64,000 bases of DNA, taken from NCBI GenBank assembly GCA_964571695.1, contig CAZNDG010000001.1, positions 284,198 through 348,197 on the forward strand, written 5' to 3'. This document shows, piece after piece, positions 45,465 through 54,235 of the stretch; the first letter of the stretch is position 1, and every line of letters starts with the position of its first letter. This stretch comes from UBA8958 sp964571695 (GTDB lineage Bacteria > Desulfobacterota > Syntrophia > Syntrophales > UBA8958). The position numbers and the translations under genes are program-made. Under the pieces are notes generated by a model. It was given only the letters and a program-made list of their open reading frames with translations, was not told where the DNA came from and did no database searches.

Positions 45465-46259
45465 ATGCTGGAGATAAAAGGATCGGTAGCCGTCATCACG
45501 GGCGGCGGTGGCGGAATCGGGCTGGAAATAGCTAAATACTGGTTGCGCCATGGCGGCCGGGTGGTCATCGCCGATATCGCCCAGTCGTTCCTGGAGAATG
45601 CGGAATCCCAGTTGAGGGAAATAGGCGGAGAGGTAGCAACGGTGGTCTGCGATGTGACGAAGGAAGAGGACAACGCCCGGCTGGCGGATACGGCCATCGA
45701 ACGTTTTGGCCGGATCAATCTCGTGGCGCCTTTCGCGGGGATCATCAAGGACGGACTCGTGGTTTCCACGAGTAAGGAAACGGGCAAGGTGAACCGAAAG
45801 ATGAGTCTCGATCAGTTCCGGGCGGTTATCGACATCAATCTGACGGGGGTTTTTCTCACCGTCCGGGAATGTGCCGAGCGGATGATCAACAACAACTGCC
45901 GGGGATTGATCTGTCTGGTGTCATCCACGGGTTCCCTGGGGACGGCGGGGCAGATAAATTACTCTTCCTCCAAGGCGGCCATGTCCGTTTTCCCCAAGGT
46001 CATTACCGCGGAGTTTCTCCGGCGCGGCCTGTCCGGACAAATCCGCTGCGTCGCCGTGGCCCCCGGCTATGTGGGTACCGCCATGGTGCGGAGGATGGAC
46101 CAGAAGGCCCTGGAAAAGATCCTGGCGGACGTCCCCATCGGCCGTCTGATCGAACCGGAAGAGGTGGCCTCGCTGGTTGGCGAGCTCTACCGCAACGAAG
46201 CCCTGGCCGGCGATGTCTTCTTTATCCACGGCGGCCTCCGCCTCGGTTCCCGGGGGTAG
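45465..46259 (+). CDS. Short-chain dehydrogenase/reductase
   Basis: 264 residues, classical SDR fold. The cofactor loop is TGGGGGIG (residues 12-19), and the catalytic residues are Ser153 or Ser154, Tyr166 and Lys170 (YSSSK). Asp37 after the second strand (VVIADI) favours NAD over NADP. The usual NNAG motif is changed to APFAG. A GAAAGGAG site precedes the ATG. Its nearness to the CoA-transferase genes suggests action on a related carboxylic or CoA substrate, but a terminator lies between. Confidence 0.88.
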   Translation: MLEIKGSVAVITGGGGGIGLEIAKYWLRHGGRVVIADIAQSFLENAESQLREIGGEVATVVCDVTKEEDNARLADTAIERFGRINLVAPFAGIIKDGLVVSTSKETGKVNRKMSLDQFRAVIDINLTGVFLTVRECAERMINNNCRGLICLVSSTGSLGTAGQINYSSSKAAMSVFPKVITAEFLRRGLSGQIRCVAVAPGYVGTAMVRRMDQKALEKILADVPIGRLIEPEEVASLVGELYRNEALAGDVFFIHGGLRLGSRG

Positions 46260-46286
46260 GTTTGCCGTTGATAAAACCGGCAGCAA

Positions 46287-48773
46287 TTAATCTAAGCGGT
46301 AGCCATCTTCACGGAAGAGGCGCAGGCAGGCTTTTACCGCCTCCGTATCGTAAAGGGTGCCGCTGTTCGTTTCTATTTCGGCCAGGGCCGCTTCCATGCC
46401 CAGAGCGGGGCGGTAGGGGCGGTGGGAACTCATGGCCTCCACAACATCGGCGATGATCAGAATACGCGCCTCGGGAGTGATCTCATCCCCTTTCAGCCCC
46501 CGCGGGTAGCCCGAGCCGTCTAGACGCTCATGGTGCTGCAAGACAATTTCGGCCACCGGCCAGGGAAATTCGATATCCTTGAGGATGTCGTATCCCTTAA
46601 CCGCATGGGTGCGGATCAATTTTATCTCCAGATCGGAAAGGCGCGTCGGTTTACTGAGAATTTCCGCCGGAATGGAAACCTTACCGATGTCATGTACCGT
46701 TGCTGCCATCCGGAGACCTTCTATACGTTCCGGTGCGACCTTTAATTCCGTGGCGATCCGCCGGGCGAGGTCGGCAACCCTTTTCTGGTGCCCCGCCGTG
46801 TAGGGATCACGGATTTCCACGGTCAGAGACAGGGTCTGGATGGTGGCCCCCATGGCGTTGCGAAGTCTGTCCAAGCTCTGCAGCCGGAATTCCACCGCTT
46901 GACGCAGCTCGGTAATGTCCTGGATGAACCCTTCGTAATAATCTATGTCGCTAACGTTACGGCTCCAAACGGCGCGGACGTTTGACGATACCCAGATCCG
47001 TTTCCTATCTTTGCGGTAGAATTCGATTTCGTAGCCGTGGACCTGCCCTTCGTCCCGCAACCGCTGCATCAGACGGGACCGTTCCTCCGGATGCACGTAA
47101 AGCTGGTGAGCAATATCCGTAAAGGTGGCCATCAGCTCCGCCGGAGAATCATACCCCAGGATATGCGCCATGGCCTGATTGGCCATGATGAAATGACCGT
47201 CGGACGTGGTCTGGAATATGCCTTCGAGGGCATTGTCCACGATATCCCGGTAACGCGCTTCGGCCTTGATCCGGGCCGTCATGTCGATGGAGGTGATCAT
47301 CGCCCCGCCAGAGAAGGGGGCGATGCGGATATCGAGATACTTTTCGTGATATTTCATCTCCGGGAAATAACGGCCGGCGCCGGTGCGGATGGCCGTGCGG
47401 AGTTCTTCGTACATGTCGAGGGCATGACCGGGGGCGTAATCCCGGTACATGATTTGGCCGAGCGCCGGCTGACCGCCGCCGGAGTTCCTTTTGGCTAGGT
47501 TGAATCCCGTGATCCGCCCCTCCGGATCCACGACCACCGTTTCGAGGGGGTTGTATTCGAAGAGGGCCCGGTAACGTTCCTCGCCGGTCTGTATTTCCCG
47601 CAGGGCCCGGTCGCGTTGCCTGACGGTCCGGGAAAGCTTGCGGACCCATAGCAGCGAGGTTGCTAAGACCAGCGCCAGAACGCCGAGAATCGCGATAGCG
47701 GCTGTCTCGATGTCCTGCCTTCTTTTCCGTTCCCGTTCCTCCGGATCGTAAATGAAGGCGGTCAGATCCAGATCCCCTTTTACAATCCCGCTTGTCCGGA
47801 GCGTGGCGTTCATCTTTTTCCAGCGTTCCGGATTGACGTGGCCGAGTTCCACCAGCGGATACAGGGTCAGCTTGGGGATCTCGCCGGCCTGAAAGCGGTT
47901 GAAGGCGGGGAGATCGTCTATCAGATCTATCCGGGGCAGCTCCCTGGTGATCCGGTCGGCGATCTCCTGGGGATGATCGAGGGCGTAGCGCCAGCCTTTG
48001 AGGCTCGCGGTCCGGAAGCGTTTTACCAGCTCCGGTTTTTGTTCCGCCACCGCCTGGCGGGTGAAGATGGCATCGCCGTAAAAGTCGATGCCATAGCTTG
48101 CCGGGGACAGGCCGGTCAAATTCGCGCCCCGGCGCCGGCCATAATAGGGAATGGTGGTTTCATAACCGGGGATTACCTCCACCCGACCGTCCAGGAGATG
48201 ATCTATTCCCGGTTCGTGAGGATGAGCTTTTATCTGCCCGGGATCGATCCCCTCCGCCCGGAGCATGGCCTGCAGCTCCACATCGATTAAGTCGTTGACG
48301 TTCCGGGCCACCCGGAGACGGAGCAGGTCTGCCGGAGAATGGAGCCGCGTTTTTTCCAGGGCATAGAAGCGGGCGGCGCTCTGCTGAAAGACCGGGGCCA
48401 CTAAAACCAGGGACTGGCCCTGATCGCGGGCGACGAGAATATCCGCCGCGCCGATGCCGAAATCTGCCCGTCCGGAGCCTACCTCATCGACTGCCTTGAT
48501 GATCATCCGGTCTGGCGTAATCGCGGATCTGATTTCCACCTCCAGACCGACATCGCGGTAATATCCCTGCCATTGGGCGGCGTAATAGCCGGCAAACTGA
48601 AACTGGTTGTCCCAACGGAGTTGCAGGATTACCTTGTCGGCGCCGGCGGCTGTGCCCGGGACGGAAAACGGCGAACACAGAATCAGCGCCGCGATTAGGA
48701 TAATGACGTTCCGGCGGCGGAAGCTCCCTAATTGCGTCAGTCTTGCTATAGGCCCTTCCCGCTCAATACTCAA
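46287..48773 (-). CDS. NMT1-type periplasmic sensor with PAS domains and HD-GYP output
   Basis: 828 residues from a TTG start (no ATG fits; the site is weak). A signal or anchor segment comes first, then a substrate-binding domain of the NMT1/THI5-like type (about 45-345, ILQLRWDNQFQFAGYYAAQW). A membrane helix follows at about 358-378, then two PAS domains (about 390-510 and 510-635). Last comes an HD-GYP domain with HD at 694-695 and GYP at 755-757. HD-GYP enzymes break down c-di-GMP. The design suggests that a small periplasmic ligand controls local c-di-GMP. Confidence 0.9.
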   Translation of the reverse strand: MSIEREGPIARLTQLGSFRRRNVIILIAALILCSPFSVPGTAAGADKVILQLRWDNQFQFAGYYAAQWQGYYRDVGLEVEIRSAITPDRMIIKAVDEVGSGRADFGIGAADILVARDQGQSLVLVAPVFQQSAARFYALEKTRLHSPADLLRLRVARNVNDLIDVELQAMLRAEGIDPGQIKAHPHEPGIDHLLDGRVEVIPGYETTIPYYGRRRGANLTGLSPASYGIDFYGDAIFTRQAVAEQKPELVKRFRTASLKGWRYALDHPQEIADRITRELPRIDLIDDLPAFNRFQAGEIPKLTLYPLVELGHVNPERWKKMNATLRTSGIVKGDLDLTAFIYDPEERERKRRQDIETAAIAILGVLALVLATSLLWVRKLSRTVRQRDRALREIQTGEERYRALFEYNPLETVVVDPEGRITGFNLAKRNSGGGQPALGQIMYRDYAPGHALDMYEELRTAIRTGAGRYFPEMKYHEKYLDIRIAPFSGGAMITSIDMTARIKAEARYRDIVDNALEGIFQTTSDGHFIMANQAMAHILGYDSPAELMATFTDIAHQLYVHPEERSRLMQRLRDEGQVHGYEIEFYRKDRKRIWVSSNVRAVWSRNVSDIDYYEGFIQDITELRQAVEFRLQSLDRLRNAMGATIQTLSLTVEIRDPYTAGHQKRVADLARRIATELKVAPERIEGLRMAATVHDIGKVSIPAEILSKPTRLSDLEIKLIRTHAVKGYDILKDIEFPWPVAEIVLQHHERLDGSGYPRGLKGDEITPEARILIIADVVEAMSSHRPYRPALGMEAALAEIETNSGTLYDTEAVKACLRLFREDGYRLD

Positions 48774-48973
48774 AACTATTTTTGTGCCCTCTCTTGATTG
48801 TTTTTCCTGAGGCGGGAATATGACCCTAATGGTTTATTGCGCCTGATGCTGGTGACGGTAGGACTTTTCCCTTTTTTTGTAAAGAGGAAAATACCGTGAC
48901 GCCGGGTTGGCAATGAAGGAATTGACTTCACCTTCGCGATGTCTTAAGGTGGCGCAAATAAACCCGAGGAATA

Positions 48974-50422
48974 ATGATGAACATCCTACTGGTCAATCCG
49001 CACTTCAACGGACAGGCGGAAATCCCCCCCCTCGGGTTGATGTATCTTGCCGCTTCCCTGCCGGGAGAAGATCATCATGTGGAGATACTCGATCTGGATC
49101 TCTATCCGGCGGCAGCGGGCGCCGGGATGCTCGCGGCCCGGATCAGCGGCGGGAAAACAGACATCCTGGGGATTACCGCCCTTTCCAACAGCTTTGGCGC
49201 TGCCCGGGAGGTATGCCGGTTGGCCAAAACAATGGCGCCAAAGATAGTGACGGTCCTCGGGGGCATCCACGGCACCATCCTCCATGCGGACATCATGAGG
49301 GAATGTGAAGAGATAGATGCCGTAGTGCGCGGGGAAGGGGAGGCGGCCTTCCGGGAGTTATGCGATACCGTCGCCACCGGTGCTCCGTTTGACAAAATCC
49401 CCGGCGTGAGCTTCCGTCGGGAGGGCAGGATCATTACCAATCCGGAACGCCGTCTCGATCCCGATCTTGATGCCCTGCCCCTGCCGGCCCATCGCCTCGT
49501 GGAAATAAACCGCTACCGGACGCAGAGCATCTCTTCCAGCCGGGGCTGCCCGCATCACTGCCGCTTCTGTTCCATCCGTTCCCTTTATGACGGTGAGATC
49601 CGGAGACGCTCATCTGTCTCCCTGGCCGCGGAGATCGCGGCTCTCCAATCGCAGGGGGCGCGGCGGATCATGTTCACCGATGACAATTTCACCGCCGACG
49701 CCCGGCGGGTGGGGGAGTTGTGCGACGCCATCGTGGCGGCGGGTTTGCACGAACACTGCGAATTCTACCTCCAGGGGCGGATCGACGATTTCTGTCGCCG
49801 TCCGGTTATGGCGCAGTGGCTGAGCGATGCGGGCTTCAAGGCGGTCTATACGGGGGCCGAGTCGGGGGCGGAAGAGATCCTGGCCCGCTACGGCAAGGAC
49901 ATAACCCCGGCGGATCTGCGCCGCGGCGTATCCTGCTGCGTCGAGCAGAACCTCATGCCCGTGGTCAGCTTTATCCTTTTCGGCCCCTGGGATACCGTGG
50001 CGACCATGACGAAAACCATCCGCCTGGCCAAGGAACTCTTTGAGAACGGGGCCGATATCGCCTATACGGAGTGTCTCATACCCTTTCCCGGCACGCCGGT
50101 TAAAGAAGAATTGGTCCGGGACGGCCGCTGGCGGCAGGAGGCGGGGGCTTACTACTTTACATCCTATACGGGGATGGATTTGGATTGGGTGCTCCGGGCC
50201 TGCGACCTGGCGCGGCGGATGGCCCAAGCCGTTCACGGCGGCGACCCCTTCTTTGCCCTCCGCCGAGTCTATCACGAATTCTCTTTTCTGGAGGATATCC
50301 TGCCGCGCCGGGTCCCGCCGGCATATCAACAATGGCTGTCCACCGGGCAGCCCGACGTGAACCCCGCTGTCGTACGGGATATAGCCTCTGCCCTGCGGGG
50401 GTTCATAGAGAGAGACCTTTGA
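48974..50422 (+). CDS. B12-binding-domain radical SAM enzyme
   Basis: 482 residues. An N-terminal cobalamin-binding-like Rossmann domain (about 1-130, NILLVNPHFNGQAEIPPLGL) precedes the radical SAM core, whose cluster cysteines are Cys192, Cys196 and Cys199 in GCPHHCRFCS. A C-terminal helical region follows. Class B-type methylases and cyclases share this layout, but the B12 motif DxHxxG is not obvious. Substrate unknown. It stands alone between divergent and convergent genes. Confidence 0.88.
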   Translation: MMNILLVNPHFNGQAEIPPLGLMYLAASLPGEDHHVEILDLDLYPAAAGAGMLAARISGGKTDILGITALSNSFGAAREVCRLAKTMAPKIVTVLGGIHGTILHADIMRECEEIDAVVRGEGEAAFRELCDTVATGAPFDKIPGVSFRREGRIITNPERRLDPDLDALPLPAHRLVEINRYRTQSISSSRGCPHHCRFCSIRSLYDGEIRRRSSVSLAAEIAALQSQGARRIMFTDDNFTADARRVGELCDAIVAAGLHEHCEFYLQGRIDDFCRRPVMAQWLSDAGFKAVYTGAESGAEEILARYGKDITPADLRRGVSCCVEQNLMPVVSFILFGPWDTVATMTKTIRLAKELFENGADIAYTECLIPFPGTPVKEELVRDGRWRQEAGAYYFTSYTGMDLDWVLRACDLARRMAQAVHGGDPFFALRRVYHEFSFLEDILPRRVPPAYQQWLSTGQPDVNPAVVRDIASALRGFIERDL

Positions 50423-50614
50423 AAAATGGCTTCGCCGCGGCTCAGAAATCTTTTTCGCCTCTGTATGGGTAACGTATAAACCTTATTCATTACCAAGCGT
50501 TAAATTCAATCATGCAACGGCGAAAAACATTTGATTCGCCGCTTGCGAACCATTTTTCCGCAGTTATGCAAAGCTCTCAGAGAATTGATACGGCATACAG
50601 GTGTTCGGAATAAA

Positions 50615-53008
50615 TCAGAGACAGGAGGAGTTGAGCGCCTCCTTGATTTTCTTGGCAAGATCTTCAAAACGAAATGGTTTTTGAATAAAGGCACAGATCC
50701 CTTGTTCCAACATGGATGAAGACAGTTCATCGAGGCTGTAGCCACTGGCGAGGATGGCTTTTACCTGGGGATTGATGTCTTTCAGGATCGCGAAGGTTTC
50801 TTTGCCGCTGAGTCCGGGCATGATGGCGTCGATTATAACCAGATCGATGGCGGAAACTCGTTCCCGGTACAATTGAACGGCTTCCTTGCCGCTGCCCGCG
50901 CTGACCGCCCGGTACCCCAATTGCTCCAGCATGGCGCTTATAACCTCGATATTGATGGTCTCATCATCCACTATGAGGATTGCCTCCCGCCCTCCCGGCG
51001 CCACCGATTCCTTACCTCCTTCTTCCGCCACGGGAAATGCATCAACGGCCGGAAGCAGGATATGGAAGGTGGCCCCTTTCCCCTTTTCGCTTTCCACGCT
51101 GATCATGCCGCCGTGGTTGCTGATAATGCCATAAACGGAAGCAAGCCCCAAACCGGCTCCCCGTCCCATTTCCTTGGTGGTGAAAAAGGGATCAAAGATT
51201 CTCCGGAGGGTATGTTCGTCCATCCCCACCCCGGTGTCACGGATCGAGATTTTCACGTACCTTCCGGGGGGCAACTCCACGGCCGCAACGGACTCCTCGG
51301 TCAGAATAATATTTTGTGTCTCAAGAAAGAGATCGCCCTGTCCGGGCATGGCCTGCCAGGCGTTGATGTATAGGTTGAGGAACACCTGATCGAGCTGGCC
51401 CCGGTCGATCTCCACGGCCCAAAGATCGGGATCGAACATGGTGTGGATGGTGATTTCTTTCCGTGTTCGCCCGAAGAGGTTGGAGTTGCGGAGGATGAAT
51501 TCATTCAGGTCGGTCGCTTTGACCTCATATTTTCCACCTCTGGCAAAGCCGAGGAGTTGCTTGGTTAGATGGGCCCCGCTTTGGACCTGCATCTCGATGT
51601 TTTTCAGTTTCTGGTAATGGGGATGGGAAGGGGGCGTTTCCAGGAGCATTAGGGAGGCGTATCCCTGAATGCCCATAAGGAGATTGTTGAAGTCATGGGC
51701 GATTCCGCCGGCAAGGGTGCCGATCGCCTCGAGTTTCTGCGCCTGAAGCAGTTTTTCTTCGAGCTTTCTTTCCTGGGTGATATCCTTTATGAAACTAAGA
51801 ATGGCCGGTTTCCCCTCCCAGGTGATGTTTGCCCCGGCAAATTCACCCCAGATGATATGGCCGTCTTTGTGGATGACCCGGGCGGAATAGATGTCCGGAA
51901 CGGCTTCTTCCCGTAATCTTTTTTTCTGGATAGCGGCGACCTTAGAAAGGTCGTCGGGATGAACCAAGCTCAAAACCGGCATGGAGAGCATCTCCTCCCG
52001 GGTGTAACCGATGGCCTCGCAGGCCCTGGGGTTGACGTATTTCATCATCATGTCCTGAATGATGACGATGGACATATTGGCATGCTCCACCAGGATTTTG
52101 TACCGTTCCTCTGATTTCTTCAAGGCGTCTTCGGCATTGCGGCTTTCGGTGACATCCGTGACTATCTCCACGGCGCCGATGATTTCATGCCGGTCGTTTC
52201 GCACCGGATACCCCCTCAGGACCCATCTTTTTCCATAGGAAAAAAGTTCCGGATGAATCTGGGGCTGTCCGGTTTCCATCGCCTTCACGGCGGGACAGAA
52301 AGGGCAGCGGTCCGTACGGCCGTGGACATGAAAACATTTATCTCCCTCATAGGTCTCGGATGTTAAATCAAAGGCGTCGTACATGGCCCTATTGGCCCAG
52401 ACGACATTGTATTCCCGATCAATGTAAACGACGATTTCCGACATCGTGTCAAGTATGACCGACTTTTCCCGTGCCTCTCTCTGCAGGGCCTCTTCCGCAT
52501 GCTTCCGTTCCGTGACATTCCGAATGACAAGGATCACCTGATCGGTGAGGAAGGGGACGCAACGGCATTCGTAATAGTTGGTCTTGGCATTAAGGTCGAT
52601 TTTGTAAACCATGCTTTTCATCTCCCCGCCGGCCAGGACCTGGGAGATGAATGCGGAAAAGGAGGAATGGATGTCGGGGGGGAATATCTCTGCGAGGAAT
52701 CTGCCGATGGGAGTGATCATTGAAAAATGAGGATCGGGTATTTCCGATCCCTTGAAATCGAGAATCTTACCGTCGGCGGCGAGACGCAGATAGATGTCCG
52801 GCAGGGTTTGAAAAACCGCCCGAAGTTCCGAGTTGGTCTGGATCAGTTCCTCCGAACTAAGGTCCAGGGCCCGTTCGAGCATGCGCCGATCCGAGTCGCT
52901 TTGTCGGTATGCATGATCCACGCTGTTGATAAAGGCCTGCCATACCGGATCTAAGCCGTCGGCGCGCCCAAACAGCTTTTTCAATTGGCGCGCCAGGAGA
53001 CTATGCAT
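50615..53008 (-). CDS. PAS hybrid histidine kinase with C-terminal receiver
   Basis: 797 residues from ATG 53008, which overlaps the FIST stop by eight bases and has a GAGG site. No membrane segment is seen, so it is probably cytoplasmic. PAS domains (about three, residues 70-430) lead to a HisKA domain with the H-box GGIAHDFNNLLMG, an HATPase domain, and a receiver with the phospho-acceptor Asp in LVIIDAIMPG. One PAS carries the cysteines RCPFCPAV. The overlap with the FIST gene suggests FIST feeds this kinase. Confidence 0.9.
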   Translation of the reverse strand: MHSLLARQLKKLFGRADGLDPVWQAFINSVDHAYRQSDSDRRMLERALDLSSEELIQTNSELRAVFQTLPDIYLRLAADGKILDFKGSEIPDPHFSMITPIGRFLAEIFPPDIHSSFSAFISQVLAGGEMKSMVYKIDLNAKTNYYECRCVPFLTDQVILVIRNVTERKHAEEALQREAREKSVILDTMSEIVVYIDREYNVVWANRAMYDAFDLTSETYEGDKCFHVHGRTDRCPFCPAVKAMETGQPQIHPELFSYGKRWVLRGYPVRNDRHEIIGAVEIVTDVTESRNAEDALKKSEERYKILVEHANMSIVIIQDMMMKYVNPRACEAIGYTREEMLSMPVLSLVHPDDLSKVAAIQKKRLREEAVPDIYSARVIHKDGHIIWGEFAGANITWEGKPAILSFIKDITQERKLEEKLLQAQKLEAIGTLAGGIAHDFNNLLMGIQGYASLMLLETPPSHPHYQKLKNIEMQVQSGAHLTKQLLGFARGGKYEVKATDLNEFILRNSNLFGRTRKEITIHTMFDPDLWAVEIDRGQLDQVFLNLYINAWQAMPGQGDLFLETQNIILTEESVAAVELPPGRYVKISIRDTGVGMDEHTLRRIFDPFFTTKEMGRGAGLGLASVYGIISNHGGMISVESEKGKGATFHILLPAVDAFPVAEEGGKESVAPGGREAILIVDDETINIEVISAMLEQLGYRAVSAGSGKEAVQLYRERVSAIDLVIIDAIMPGLSGKETFAILKDINPQVKAILASGYSLDELSSSMLEQGICAFIQKPFRFEDLAKKIKEALNSSCL

Positions 53009-54152
53009 GGCTGCCGTCCTCGGCAAAAGCGGTGATAGTCATGGTTTGGTTGTGGAGCTCGCATTGAGCTCCGATGCGGGCCGGGGCTATCTCCCCATAG
53101 GAATAGAAACCGGTATAGACCGCCTCTCTACCCAGTATATCCTGTACTCCTTCCACCTCTTCTTCGATGCGCTGTTGGAGAATGAGCTTACGGCCCACAC
53201 AACTTATCATGACTACCAATTGAGGGTGAATAGACCCGAGGGTGCTCTTGCAGGTACGGGCGGCGTCAGCGGCGCCGTCGATGAGGCGGTCGAAGTTGGC
53301 CTTCATCAGGCGGGCATAAGAGCCCTCCTGAATGTCGCCGGCAAAGGTCATGCTCTGGCTTTTTTCATCGACGGCCAAAAGTGTGCGTACCAGTGTTATG
53401 TCGCTTTCTCCGTTGCGCAGGGCGAGAGGGAAAAGCAGACCTGAAGCCGGCAGCTCCGCGGCATGGTCACCCAGGTATTTCTTGTAGAGATGCAAGGCCG
53501 ATTTACCGTCCATTTCATAAAGAACATTGCCGCAGGAACGGGTCACGAGCCTTTCCGGACCAAACGGATCCCAGCCGCCGAAGGATCCATAGCCGACATG
53601 AAACCTGCTTCCGTAAAAACCGATCGCGGTGACCAGCCTGCTTTCAGCATTGCTTTTGAAGATTATGGAGGTATCTTCAAAACGATCGCCGTCCGCTGCC
53701 AGTCCGCCGGTAATAGAGACCCCCTCCGGCAACCCGCTCAGGAGACCCCGGACCAGTCCGCTGCCATTGACATGCAAGCCGTCGGAAAGAACAAAGACAT
53801 GCTTCAGTCCCTGTTTTTCGAGACGTTCAGCGATTCTCGCACCAACACTCACGCTGTCTTCATCTTTACCCAGCTTTTCTCCGGCTGATTGCAGCCTTGT
53901 ATGCTGCCACTTGATCGCCGTTGCCGTTATGGTGCCGTCATTGACCTGGGCGCCGATTATTTCCCCGGCGGTGGATGCACCGCATAGTATCGCTTCCGGA
54001 TAGGCCTCTTTGAGTTCGGCGATCAACCTTTTTTCCCTGATCAGATGGGACGCGCCAAATATTATTAACAGTTGCGCATCGGGGCGGCGTCCCGTATCCA
54101 GTTCGGGAACCCAACCTGTGTTTCTTTTCCATTGGTGCTGTTCTATGATCAT
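53001..54152 (-). CDS. FIST-domain sensor protein
   Basis: 383 residues from ATG 54152, which has an AGGTGG site. FIST N and FIST C domains are recognised by ILCGASTAGEIIGAQVNDG, the GGLAADGDRF segment, and the C-terminal SCVGRKLILQQRIEEEVE and FYSYGEIAP. FIST domains are thought to bind small ligands such as amino acids and commonly pair with kinases or chemotaxis proteins. Here the gene lies between two hybrid kinases on the same strand and overlaps the downstream one. Confidence 0.9.
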   Translation of the reverse strand: MIIEQHQWKRNTGWVPELDTGRRPDAQLLIIFGASHLIREKRLIAELKEAYPEAILCGASTAGEIIGAQVNDGTITATAIKWQHTRLQSAGEKLGKDEDSVSVGARIAERLEKQGLKHVFVLSDGLHVNGSGLVRGLLSGLPEGVSITGGLAADGDRFEDTSIIFKSNAESRLVTAIGFYGSRFHVGYGSFGGWDPFGPERLVTRSCGNVLYEMDGKSALHLYKKYLGDHAAELPASGLLFPLALRNGESDITLVRTLLAVDEKSQSMTFAGDIQEGSYARLMKANFDRLIDGAADAARTCKSTLGSIHPQLVVMISCVGRKLILQQRIEEEVEGVQDILGREAVYTGFYSYGEIAPARIGAQCELHNQTMTITAFAEDGSHA

Positions 54153-54235
54153 TGTATCCACCTATATGAACAAGTAGTGATTGTTTGTCAAATGCAATTA
54201 TCAAGTTAGCAAAAAAAAGGAAATCTCAACAGACC

